From contig JBCAQO010000004.1 in assembly GCA_039111635.1 (NCBI GenBank), positions 2,852,001-2,916,000 on the forward strand: a stretch of DNA of 64,000 nt. The letters are read 5' to 3'. The translations under genes were made by a program, and so were the position numbers. This stretch comes from Heterobasidion occidentale. Its lineage: Eukaryota; Basidiomycota; Agaricomycetes; Russulales; Bondarzewiaceae. Shown here one piece after another: positions 48,063-58,817 of the stretch (position 1 is the stretch's first letter; every line of letters starts with the position of its first letter). The notes below the pieces were generated by a model that saw nothing but the letters and a program-made list of their open reading frames with translations, did no database searches and was not told the origin of the DNA.

Positions 48063-50149
48063 ATGAGCAGCCTCATCTCTTGCGCCGCATGGTGCGCGGT
48101 CCCTCTCTTCTGCGGATACAAACTTACAAGCCATTCCGACGTGGAATATAACTGACATTTCGGAAACAGGGTTAAAAGAGGTGTCTCTGCCCGATATCCA
48201 TCGAAGTATGTCCTCGACGATCGGGAGTTAGAGCGCGTGAGCGCGCTTGCTCGCATCGAGCTCGAGGATGCTCGCGTGGAGCTGCAGCGTGCCCATGAAG
48301 CCGCCAATAAAATGGGCAAGGGTGCAGAAGAGGAAGAGGCAGACGACGGCAATGAAGAAGAGGATGCCTGGGTCGAGTGAGTGCTTCCTCTCCTCAAGGT
48401 GCCAATGAATATAAAAGAACTCGATCAAGTGAAGATGATGATGCCATGGACCAGGATCCCTCTTCAGAGGACAAAAAATCGACCGCCAAAAAAGGCGGAG
48501 ATCTTTCTGAGTACAATCTGGACGACTACGACGAGGATGATACCCATGGATCAGGTCAGTATCCTCCCGATGTTTCTGTCAATCCTAATTCGAAAATTGC
48601 GTCCAGCTTTGGGGCCTTTCAGTAATATCAAGGGACTGACCTACTACCGTGATAACAACGAGGATCCATATATCACCCTCAAGGAGGTATGTCTTCTTAC
48701 CTCTGTATTGATGCGTGTGTACGAGACTTCCCACAGGATGACGAAGAGAATGAGCGCGAAGAACTCGAGGTGCTCCCAACAGACAACCTTCTGGTAGTCG
48801 CAAAAACAGAAGACGAAGTGTCTCAACTGGATATCTACGTCTACGATGAATCTGAGGAGAACCTATATGTCCACCACGATCTGATGCTGCCTAATTTCCC
48901 CTTTGCCTCGAATGGCTCGACTTCCCCCCTGCCTCCGCCTCCACGAACGCCGACTCCTCCATGGACACCTCCAACTCCCCCGCCTCCACCACAAAACAGT
49001 TCGGCAACTACATCGCCGTCGGTACGCTCGACCCCGAGATCGAGATCTGGTCTCTCGACGTCGTCGAGGGCATGTACCCAGACATGGTCCTCGGCCGACC
49101 GGACAAGACGGCCGCACACGTCCCGACGCCGCTCGGCACCGGCAAAAAAAAGCGCAAAAAAGCGAAGCACCGCGCGCCCACCGCCGCGTACCACGTCGAC
49201 GCTGTCCTCGCGCTCTCGTGGAACCGCACACATCGCAACCTGCTCGCGAGCGCGTCTGCGGATCGGACGGTCAAGCTGTGGGACTTGAGCCGGGGCACGC
49301 CTGGAGAGGGGGAGGGCGCAGCAGAGGGCGGCGGCGCACTGCGGAGCTTCGACAAGGTCCACAAGGATAAGGTGCAGGCGGTGCAGTGGAACGAGAAGGA
49401 GCCGACGGTATTGCTGACCGGAAGCTACGATCGCACCGTCCGTGTCTTCGATACGCGGGCCCCGGATACGGGTGTCGGCGCGGTGGTTGGCGCAGATGTA
49501 GAAGCCCTGCGGTGGGATCCATGGGAGACCCACGGATTTTATGTACGATTTTCTCCTTTCAAATTTCACGTGGGCAGTGTTTCATCTGACTACGATCCAC
49601 GCAGGTGACGCTCGAGAACGGCCTTGTCCTGAATTTCGACGCGCGGACGCTGCCCACGAACCTCGACTCGCCATCACCAGCCCGCTTCACCTTATCGGCC
49701 CACGACGGCGCCGCATCCTCCATCGATGTGAACCCACACATCCGTGGATGCATCGCAACAGGAGGAACAGACAAAATGGTCAAAGTTTGGAATATTACTG
49801 AGGAGACCGTCGGAGACAAGCGACAAGTCAGCTTGGTCACCAGCCGCGATTTGGGCGTCGTACGTTTTTGATGCTCGTCTTGTCTATATGAAGCTGAACT
49901 TGCTTTTTTGCGTTCAGGGCAAAGTTTTCTCGACTGCGTTCTCTCCAGACGACCCTCTTACCCTTGCGGCGGCTGGCTCGAAAGCCAGGTTGCAGGTCTG
50001 GGATATCGGGGCCAACTTTGGCGCACGCAAGGCGTTCGGCGCGAAACTCGCCGGAAGCAGGACGCATTTTGAAGGAGAAGACTTCCGGTGGGGTCGTTGG
50101 GGTCGTTGATGACGACGAGGATGTCAGTGCGGACGAGGGAGACGCGTAG
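48063..50149 (+). CDS. PWP1: WD40 ribosome-biogenesis protein PWP1
   Basis: Nucleolar WD40 protein needed for 25S rRNA processing and large-subunit assembly. Exons begin 48063-48091, 48170-48376, 48418-48554, 48607-48686 and 48737 onward, with two later introns near 49541-49605 and 49861-49919. The N-terminus (KYVLDDRELERV, ARIELEDA) and the acidic segment SEYNLDDYDEDD match Pwp1. WD repeats follow: EIEIWSLDVVEG, ASADRTVKLWDLSRG, TGSYDRTVRVFDTR, TGGTDKMVKVWNI and AAGSKARLQVWDI. Two frame changes are seen. At 48898-48901 one C is missing from a C run, and restoring it gives the family motif PLCLEWLDF. Near 50049-50053 one base is extra, and the acidic tail ending SADEGDA then follows. The stop at 50107-50109 is therefore probably false. 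Convergent with HCR1. Confidence 0.9.
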
Positions 50150-50290
50150 ATCAGAGGGTAATTAGATAGTCTAGGAGTGGCTCCTTGGCAATGACAATGG
50201 CTACAAACAAACGGAATGAAGAATATGTGTGAACTCTGGTGACAAGTGATTCGGTGAATTGCTACAACATGATTGCTTCCTTTGCTCCCA

Positions 50291-51304
50291 CTACATGAAA
50301 TCATCTCCGTTTGACCCGAAGTCATCCAGAGCCTCCTCGTAAGTGTTGGTATCATGTCTAGGATTTACTTGAGATATTGTACAAAGACAGAAGAAGAGTC
50401 GGCTTACTTGTTCGATACCTTCGATGCGCCCAATGCAGGCTTCGCGGTGGCCTTCGGCTTCTTCTTTCCGCTCGCCTTGTCGCGCTGCTCCTTTTGCTTC
50501 TCGTTGGCAAGCGTGGTGAGCCCGCTTGCGGCCTTGCGCACTTCAACATCGCGCAGGGGCATGGCGAGCTCACGGACGTGGTGCTCCACGAAGGCCGCGT
50601 ACAAAGGCTTGTCCTGATGCTGCTTCACGATGAACTCGATAATATTACGCGATAGTTGCTCGAAGTCATCTTTCGTGCGGGGGTTGGATGAGATGAGGGC
50701 GTCGAGATCCTTGTTTGATGTGCCTAGATTATAAGATCAGAACCGCAATCAAGGAAAGGCGAAGACTAGACGAATGTACCGCCCAGAGCAGCAGCTCCGA
50801 AAAGGTCTGCTGCGTTGTTGAGATCGGCTGCGAGTTCCCTTTCCCTGTCAAGCCGGGCTTTTTCACGAGGATCCAGGACGGCATCTTCGTCGTAGAGGTC
50901 GTCGTCTGCCGATGCCCTGGCTGCAGCCTTCGCGGCTTCCTTCTCTGCTAGCTTCGCCTTCAGTGTCCCCTTTTTCTTTGGGGCAGAGACTGGTGCTGTC
51001 GGCTGGGGCTTTTCTTCCTCGTCTGACGACTGCTCCCAGTCACTCTAAGCAGCGAGAAAAAGAAGTAAAAAACATGGGATCGCGTAGATCAGCTCGATAT
51101 TCGGCAGCTACAGTTCTATAAACGTACGACGGGGGCGTCATCCTCCTCGTCCTCTCCTTCCCACTTCTTCGTCACCTTCCTTGCTGTGGCAGGGGGTGGA
51201 GGCAGGGCGGCTTCGTTGTCAGATGCCTCTGTACGCGCACCAGAGTGAGCAGAGTCGACGGTCTACGGGGGAAATGATGTATAGCGGTTACCCCAGTCAG
51301 ACAT
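50291..51304 (-). CDS. HCR1: Translation initiation factor eIF3 subunit j
   Basis: Loosely bound eIF3 subunit acting in 40S scanning, recycling and 20S pre-rRNA processing. Exons 51292-51304 (13 nt), 51128-51228, 50780-51044, 50408-50723 and 50291-50357; 253 residues. The start MSDWE, repeated acidic SDWEQSSDEEE, the basic linker KKKGTLKAKLAEKE, the helical core (LYDEDAVLDPREKARLDRE, DALISSNPRTKDDFEQLS, FVEHHVRELAMPL), the Lys-rich stretch and the C-terminus DDFM are all typical of eIF3j. The final DDFM comes only from the small last exon; reading past the exon-4 donor would stop at once and lose it. The start codon lies 145 bases from that of COQ9, on the opposite strand. Confidence 0.92.
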
Positions 51305-51448
51305 GATGTGCGACGGCTAGATACAGGGACGTAAGGACGGGTGGGGCTGCTGGGCAGCTGTGCGGCGGAAACGAGTGTCGAATACGAGGGCAAGAGGGCG
51401 GATAGGTGCGACGCGGCAAGCCCCGGCGTCGTCACCACCGCTTGCGAA

Positions 51449-52300
51449 ATGGCGTCCATGAGGTTTGCCATCGCTGCAGTCGCGTTACCCTCTGCTTCGC
51501 TTGACTGACGTTCGCGTTCGTCTCCAGGACGCGTCTCCTACAACTCGCTCTGCCTCTTGTGAGGGAATATGGCTTCACGCGGGAAACGTTGGCGCGCTCA
51601 GCGCTCGAATGGCCACAGCAACCTCACACACAGCCCCTCTCAGAATCAGCAGTGTCTACGCTCTTTGGGGAGGGCGATGCCGCTCGGAGGACATTGATCG
51701 GTGCGTGGCTCGAAGAAGGTCAAATACAAATGCGAGCCCAGCCAGCATCGAACGTGAAAGACGCGCTGAACAATAGGCTGCGATATAATGAGCCAGTTTT
51801 GCCTCTGCTGCCGGAGGTGAGCGGCAGTATTTCAGATTCATGTAGTGCGTATCTCATGATGACTATCACTGTCGAAAGGCGTTTGCTCTGCTGTCCTCGC
51901 CGAAATATGGCCTACCTCCCTTCGACGTCAGGCCAGCTCTGCGTCATGCCACGAGCATTGCAGACGAGGCTTGTCATCTCGCCAAGGACACATCGACTGG
52001 GGTGCGCTCGCGACAATGACATCGCATCTGGCTACCAAGCTCACTGACTTGCATAGACGCCATGGTACACCCGGCGAGCTACTCTAGCAGCCATCTATAC
52101 TGCAGCAGGTAAGCATTTCTCCAGTGTGCGAACTTTCATGCTCACCTCGGCCCGTTGTAGAGCTCCATCAACTCACCTCCCCACGGAGCGCGCCAGACTT
52201 CTTGGGATCTCTGCTGACCGCCGCAGACGAGACGGAACTGTTCTCGCGGTACATTGCGAAGAGCTGGGCCGGCATAATCAAGAGTTCAGGTGTATTCTGA
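51449..52300 (+). CDS. COQ9: Ubiquinone biosynthesis protein COQ9
   Basis: Mitochondrial lipid-binding protein required with Coq7 for hydroxylation in coenzyme Q synthesis. Exons 51449-51462 (14 nt), 51528-51816, 51879-52001, 52057-52108 and 52161-52300; 205 residues. Family motifs in order: LLQLALPLVREYGFTRETLA, VSTLFGEGDAARRTLIGAWL, LRYNEPVLPLLPEAFALLSS, WYTRRATLAAIYTAAELHQL, and SWAGIIKSS near the end. Intron 1 (51463-51527) has a classic CTGAC branch sequence. The N-terminus chosen here (MASMRTRLLQ) is short for a mitochondrial protein, so a further upstream exon with the targeting peptide is possible. Confidence 0.88.
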
Positions 52301-53503
52301 TACAATTTTCTACCACCAATGATCTACTTTTATTCATGCGAAATTGTCTATGGGGACGTACTGGATGTGAGAGATTATTTCAGACTGCCGAGACAAAGGA
52401 GGGGACTCACCTTGATATGTCACAGCACACATATGAGTGGCGTTAAAGCCACAGTACGGACGTGCCACCGGTGCTTTGCCCGCTCGGGTGTCTTGCGAAC
52501 ACCATGAAAGGTTCTGATTCCAAATGGCCAAGGCGTGCAGTCCAAAGTTTGTCTTGTGGCGTTTTCGAAGGAAGCTTACCTCCTGCAGTGCTCAGATATT
52601 ACTGCAGGACATATCAGTGTCCCCACCGAGGAGCCACTTGGTGATAATTTTCAAAACCTCGAGTCCCCTCCCTTGTGCATTGTAATAAAAGCATTCATTC
52701 TTTTGCTGACTCATCTGACCTCTGTGTCTTGAGCTCTGACTCGCTACACTGTACATCACCTCTAAACATATATTTCTAAACCAATATAATGACTTGTTAT
52801 CCCGGTCTATCATGCAGTGGTAATCTGTGAATGTTGGTGGCAAATGATGAGGTTAAGCAAGTCACGAGATCGACAGTCCATATGAAATTGAAATTGTGAA
52901 GTCACCTCCACTAGCCTGCGCCACGATTGCGGCATCTTGTAACTCGCCACGGTGACACAGGCGACGGGTGAAAGCCTCCCGCTGAAGTCTCTGTCCTCAA
53001 CGTCAGTCACCTCTGGTATCGATGAGGATGAATGCGCCACGTCACTACGATGTGTCATGATAGTCTATCGTGGTCCGTGGAATATGCTCTTGCTACTCGG
53101 GATTCATGCATTCATGTCCAAGCGAACTGCTATGGCTATATTCACCCTGGTAACTCTTGGATATGACCTTTTCGGGAGTAACCCTTGAGCCTCGTTGCCG
53201 ACGCAGCTCAGGGTGAAGGTATGTGCTTTCACTTCCCATTCGTATGGCTCAAGGCGATTGTTTTGTGAAATCTTTGTCAAAGCGTGCCATCTCATGTAGC
53301 GCACTAGAAGCCAATGGACCACACATGTGGCATAGTGGTGGCACAACGTGGCCTGTGGGCTTGTCAAAACTGTGGCTTTCGCGCCTTCATATATAACCTC
53401 GAGTTCTTTAGATCTAGGTCAGTTCAGCATCCTCGCTCGCACTGTTCGAGTTCGGTATACACTCACAGGTTTCACCCACACTCAGATCCTCTCACGCACA
53501 AAC
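52301..53503. other. Intergenic between COQ9 and the small basic protein gene
   Basis: Short ORFs only, none recognisable. Rather AT-rich in its first half. A TATATAA element at 53390-53396 near the right end probably serves the next gene. Confidence 0.5.
53390..53396 (+). promoter_or_regulatory. TATA box of the small basic protein gene
   Basis: TATATAA 108-114 bases upstream of the ATG at 53504. Typical spacing for this genome (compare FAS). Confidence 0.45.
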
Positions 53504-54225
53504 ATGGCTCGAAGCGGCTGGAGCGTCTTTCGGACGAAAATGGGAAAGCTTCTGAGGGCCAAGGGAGTTCGATCGGATATCAGCGACCTGGCAAAAGTGT
53601 GGAACGCATCATCCGACGATGTCCAGAAGAAGTACGGTGCCCTGGCCGCAGGTGACAATAAAAGGACAAAGGCCGCAGCTGCACGCGTACGCGCTGAACG
53701 CATGACGCGGAGCCGGACGCACAAAGTCCATGTCTCAAGCCCATTATCCAAGGATATCTCCTCGGCCTTGCAAGCGGCGGAAGCGGAAGCGGACTCGGAC
53801 TCGGACTCGGAGTCTTTCTGCTCTCGGACTTCCTGCGCCCCATGCTCTTCATTTATGAAACCTTCGCGCGGACCTTTCCCTCCTGCAACCGCCTTGCCTG
53901 CATCTTGTCCCGTGCCGCCGGCGAATATGACCACTGAAGAGGCCGCTAGATATCTTCACAGATTCTATCACGAATCCACAGAGCCGCCGGAGGGTCTTCA
54001 AGATGAGCCTATGGTCCGTTCTCTTGTTCTGGATCGTGACCATGCACTGAGTCGATACTTACTTTTCAACGCCTGCAGGAAGTCTTCGACTTCAGTAATA
54101 TCAACCGTTCCGAATCAGATCTCGAGCCACACCCTCAGTTTCAGACGCTCGAAGCCTGGGCAAAAATTGCAGGTCCCAACGTGGCTGTCGGCCAGCAATA
54201 CTTTTATCAGTCGCCGTATAACTAG
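53504..54225 (+). CDS. Small basic protein, weakly HMG-box-like
   Basis: Two exons, 53504-54013 and 54079-54225, encode 218 residues. Splicing at 54014-54078 gives a natural C-terminus (EVFDFSNINRSESDLE, then ending YQSPYN), whereas reading through gives a basic random-looking tail. Residues about 1-50 (GWSVFRTKMGKLLRAKG, SDISDLAKVWNASSDD, VQKKYGALA) have the spacing of aromatic, basic and Trp residues seen in HMG-box helices, followed by a basic, NLS-like stretch (KRTKAAAARVRAERMTRSR). The middle is Ser/Pro-rich and acidic. A DNA-binding role is only a hypothesis; the family is not recognised with certainty. Confidence 0.5.
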
Positions 54226-55711
54226 TTCCAAGACATCAGTTCACCTGTCTCATTTTACGAATGTAAAATGTTTTTGTCACTCTTTGTAGTGGCTTCGGGG
54301 AAAGCTGAGTATGTTCACAGAATCGGGGGTAAATCGGATGGCTTGCAACTCGAGAACGTGCTCCGTAACGCATGATTCATGTATATGTCCGAGAGACACA
54401 TTTGATGGACACGATTGAGACACTCACCCAATCTCGCCGTGCGCACACAGTCTTTGCGCTATGACGGCTACGCGAGATCATGAATCTCTGAGCGTGGCAG
54501 TGCGCAACGCAGTGAGAACGAGGACAGTCACCGTATATGCTTGCCGACCAAGTTCGTCTGCCCCCTGACTTGTCTCAAATGACGCGATTGACCGGGCCTC
54601 GTCGACGCCCGATCGAGAAAAGTAACGGTCGTAACAATGGCCACATCGTCGTTTGACGCAACGGTGCCGAAGGGTCGAACCCTCAAAAGACATATAAGCA
54701 TGTCATGATAGGCGGTAGCTGGCGGTAGACACTCTGAACGTATAGGGTAGACATTGCGGTGACAATAATGACCATGTCCAATTGTGCTTATACCGCCACC
54801 ATCAGCAAAGCACCAGTCCTCGAGCGAGGCGGCTAAAGATGACAGACGCTTGAAAGTCGCTGCAGATAATGTCGAGCTGAAAAGGGATATGATTGCGGAG
54901 ATGAATCGATGACCTGTAAGTAAGGTGACAGAACACGAAGGATGGGCGGGCAGACACCGTCAAAGGAGCAAAAGCTTCGGTTCTTCGCAAAACAGTTGAG
55001 TGGCTCCAGAAGCCCCGATAAGGACCCATCAAACCAGCACTGCGAGAATATTCTAGGAGGATGTTCTGGCCTGGTTCTAGAGTGACAGATGCAGACGTGG
55101 CCGACCATGAACGGGAATCTCGGCTGGAAAAGATATAGTTCGGATGCCAAAACTCCATGGAGTCGAGTATCCACCGAGCCTACATACTTGAGCGTATATA
55201 AACCTTTGGAGTCTTGTATTGAGTTTGGGTTGCGCCCTTTCGCTGTATCAGGGGAATCAACGTTGGAATCAGGCCGAGTTTGGCGCAAGACCCTTGAAAC
55301 GCCCTCGGCACTCTCGATGCCGCACACTATTACACAAATAGTTTCTGATCAGTGGAGCCCCCGTGCGCAGACTTCCAAGCTCCATTGGAGTATCGTGGCT
55401 TGCAAGTCAACTTACTGTACTCGTACCCTGAAACGTTCAGGACGTGCACGCGGTCGATCGCAAAAACAGGTCACGCGCAGAGCCATCCAAGCGGTGCATT
55501 CAAAACGACGCATATCGAGATAGAACCGAGAAGGCAAAAGCGTACAAATAGGGCCGATAGGGTTGGACAAATAGACAGAATCAACGAATACCTTCCGAGA
55601 GGGAAATCCTATAACGAAAAGAAGGATAGACCTGGAATGGAGATGTTCTTGCGTTGGCTGTAGGTGGCGCTGGTCAAAAGAGCATCAGTGGCAGGTGATA
55701 GCGGGTAGAAC
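54226..55711. other. Intergenic with an orphan TATA-like element
   Basis: Overlapping ORFs of 164 codons (minus, 54833-55327) and 144 codons (plus, 55089-55523) are present but neither resembles a known protein. A TATATAA element lies near 55195 on the plus strand with no clear gene after it. Confidence 0.4.
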
Positions 55712-56597
55712 TCACAGTTCGCGGACTGTATGCAGAGATTGAATGGTTAGATTATGGGGGCGTCGGTGATGGTAGCATGGCTAGATGCCAGATGGGCTTA
55801 CCGCGTATAACGAAGTTCGCCAGGACGGCAAAAAATAGAAATGCGCTGATGATGATGGGGCCAGAATTTGGTCTTTCCAAGGAGGACGCCATGAGTTAGT
55901 GCAAAGTCAGCATATCGAGGTATACCCATACCGAAGTGACCTGGATCACGTCTCCGTATCATGGTGATGCGGTGCTGGTAGACCGCATATCCATACACCT
56001 GAGAGAAAGCATGTCAAGATTAGGCTAAATGGGTGGCTATACACATACCATGATTCCGATGCTGATGGCGGCGTAGGTGTAAGCAAAATTCCTCGCAACG
56101 TCATCTTTGGATGCATTGAACAAAGCGACGGCCAAAGCGCCGATTAACATGGACATGTTCAGGTACGATATCCACGCTAACGCCCCTCATATTAGCATCG
56201 TTGCGTAAAGGATCCGGTAGAAGCGAAAATAGGAAAAAGAGCAGAAGAAAAGATCCGAGTGGAACAGATACTGACTCCGCTCATTTGCGAACCAGACTTT
56301 GCCCTCCACTCTTACGGGTGTGGGGATCTTCTTCGGGACGCGGACCTGCGGGGGTACAGAATTGATTGAGTGGTAATCGCGCACGGTGGGCATCTGGCCG
56401 TCCTCATCGCGTTCAGCGTCGGGGATGGCATCTGCGCGGGTGTAGCGGACGGGGCGAGGCAGGTTCTTTGGGAGCTGTGCAAGAGCGGAAGGGGAGAAGG
56501 GGGAGAGGAGATCAGACATTGCGTGCCATGAGCGGCGGAGGAGGGAAGGATCTTCAGAGCTTGTTGTGCTAGTCGATGGGCGGAGAGTGTTGGACAT
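55712..56597 (-). CDS. VTC1: Vacuolar transporter chaperone 1
   Basis: Small membrane subunit of the VTC polyphosphate polymerase complex. Exons 56276-56597, 56049-56176, 55932-55998, 55802-55872 and 55712-55725 give about 200 residues. The N-terminal 95 residues are polar (a longer leader than yeast Vtc1, 129 residues). Then the DUF202 domain: KKIPTPVRVEGKVWFANERT, WISYLNMSMLIGALAVALF (helix 1), FAYTYAAISIGIMVYGYAVY (helix 2), RITMIRRRDPGHFDQILGP and helix 3. The frame changes once at 55857-55862, in a G/C run; inserting one base restores the family motif LGP before helix 3. The last exon is 14 nt and adds VREL. Confidence 0.9.
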
Positions 56598-56986
56598 TGT
56601 TGTCTACGGTCAGGCCTTCGACGTCGAGGACGACGGCGGTGAGAAAGAGATGAGCTCGACGCGGATTTCGCGGACCACAAAAAAGCATGACATCGTGCTG
56701 AATATGGAAATCCTCCAGGAACACATTGAATCGGAGCTTACATCGGACACGGAAGGAGCCGTTACGCCACAGCGCACATCGACGTCAGAGGAAGATAAGA
56801 TAAGATAACTATGTTTCTGGCTGTTCTGGGACCGTCTACGAGGGCCTGCGACACTGTCGTTGGTTCGCGACGTCGTTTGCAGCTCATATCTACCTCTCCT
56901 GCGCATTGGGCACACATCTGACTCGCGTTCATTTCTCCTGGACCTCTCTTACCACAACGTACTGGGGCGTGTCCTAAAAGACCATT
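56598..56986. other. Divergent intergenic region between VTC1 and DnaJ
   Basis: 389 bases between the two start codons, presumably containing both promoters. No clear TATA or E-box element was noticed. Confidence 0.5.
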
Positions 56987-58331
56987 ATGGGTGCGGACTA
57001 CTACAAACTCCTCGGGATCGGGAGGGATGCATCGGAAGAAGAAATCAAGAAGGCGTACAAGAAGATGGTATGTAAACCCTCTGTCTTCCATCCTTCGGTA
57101 CATCTACTGACTGGTTGTTTGTGCCACAGGCCTTGAAATGGCATCCGGACCGCAATTCGGGCAGTGAAGAGGCATCGAAGAAGTTCAAAGAGGTATGTCT
57201 AGCAACGCGACTCCCAGTGAATCCGAGCACTCGCATTGACGGTTGGCCGTTTTAGATTTCTGAAGCTTTTGAGGTTCTCAGCGACAAGCAAAAACGGACA
57301 ATTATGACCAGTTCGGCGAAGAAGGCCTCAAAGGCGGAGGTGGTCCTCCACCGGGAGCAGGTGCAGGGCCTTCAGGTGGATTCTCCGGGTTCAGCGGATT
57401 CCCCGGTGGCGGAGGTAACACGTTCACGTTCACTAGTGGACCCGGTGGATTTGGCGGAGGACGTGGAGGGTTTTCACCTTCCGACCCAAATAAAGTTTTC
57501 GAGTAAGCGCATTTCCAGTGTGGTGTGTTAGTGTGACGTGCTCAATACCTCTCAGAAAATTCCTGTCACAAATGGGCTTGAGGGGGATTTGGAAGTATGG
57601 GAGGCATGGGAGGCATGGGCAACATGGGAGGTATGGGAGGAGGTCGGAGTGGGACCAGCGTCTTTGACCAAGACGACAGCATGAATGGGTTCGGCTCGTT
57701 CGGGGGTATGCCTGGAGGAATTCCCAACGGACGGCGCAATTCTCGTCCTCAGCCCCAACCCCCTTCAGGTTCCACACCCTCAACGCCCAGCGGTCCCTCC
57801 GAAATCACACGGCCGCTCAAAGTCTCGCTCGAGGACCTCTGCCAGGGCACAACAAAGCGGCTCAAGGTCGGGCGGCGACTGCTAAACGGGACGATGGAGG
57901 ACAAGTTCTTGAGATCGAGGTGCTTCCCGGATGGAAAAGTGGCACGAAGATTCGCTTTCCGCGCGCGGGGAACGAGCAGCCGAACGGGGAGACGCAGGAC
58001 CTCGTGTTTATCGTTGAGGACAAACCGCACGAGCACTTTGTGCGCGAGGGGAACGATCTCGTGACACATGTCAAAATTCCGCTCGTCGAGGCGCTCACAG
58101 GGGATGGCAGCAAGCGCGTCGTAGAGCTCCTCGATGGTCGCAAGGTCCAGGATACCGCTACCAGGAGGTGTAGTCAAACCTGGACAGGAGACACGACTGC
58201 CAGGAGAGGGGATGCCGATTCGGAAGGGCGGGGCGAACAGCAAGGGAGATCTTTTGGTGAAGTGGGAGGTAGTTTTCCCAGAGCGATTGACTGCTGCTCA
58301 AAAGGAGGGCCTAAAGAAGGTGCTAGGTTGA
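56987..58331 (+). CDS. Type II DnaJ (Sis1/DNAJB-like) co-chaperone
   Basis: Hsp40 that delivers clients to Hsp70 and stimulates its ATPase. Exons 56987-57067, 57130-57192, 57256-57502 and 57556-58331, about 390 residues. J domain at residues 1-65 ([23 protein letters not shown] motif in ALKWHPDRN), then a Gly/Phe-rich and a Gly/Met-rich linker, and two C-terminal beta-sandwich domains ([36 protein letters not shown]-like VVFPERL, GLKKVLG end). No zinc-finger cysteines, so it is type II. The frame changes four times: near 57298-57304 (base missing), 57582-57586 (extra G in G5), 57901-57906 (missing) and 58150-58151 (extra G). Each flank continues the family sequence. Confidence 0.88.
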
Positions 58332-58817
58332 TTCCCGCCATCGACTGAAGGAGGTCTCCTTGTGGTGGTGTTGGTTGTATCATTCGGACGCGCATATGCA
58401 TTTGTACAATAGAGCATGTAGTATCATCTGTGAATATCGATATGGGCGCTTGAGATCTGCAGATCTTGGGAGATCTGGCGTTGGAGACGTACAACCCCGC
58501 GTAGCGAAGCAATAAAATGTGATAAATTCTGACAAAAATGCTGCCATCCTGGACTCGCTCCTGGTTATCCTCCACACTCGAATTTATACGAGTTTCGTCT
58601 GCGCGAAAGCCTCGACATCGGGAAGAACAGCCTGGTGCCACTGCCGCTCCGCAAATGGCCGTGCTCTGCCCAGGCTGCGGTGCACTCCACTCCGATGAGT
58701 CGTTTCTCTATTCACGATTGCTTCACGACCCCACTCACGCCAGCGTTATCTATATATCACCCCTCCATCATTCACAGGGGACGAACTGCAAAAAACATCT
58801 CGTTGACCTCATAGCAT
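58332..58817. other. Intergenic, promoter of the Kelch gene
   Basis: 486 bases, with a TATATAT element at 58751-58757 about 60-67 bases upstream of the next start. No gene recognised. Confidence 0.45.

Noticed and set aside
49964..50109. PWP1 ending at the TGA in 50107-50109
   Set aside because: Another frame continues with an acidic tail typical of the protein to a stop at 50149; a one-base gain near 50050 explains the difference.
54664..54682. T-arm-like GGGTTCGACCC on the minus strand
   Set aside because: Loop is too short and no D-arm, anticodon arm or acceptor stem can be placed around it, so it is not a tRNA.
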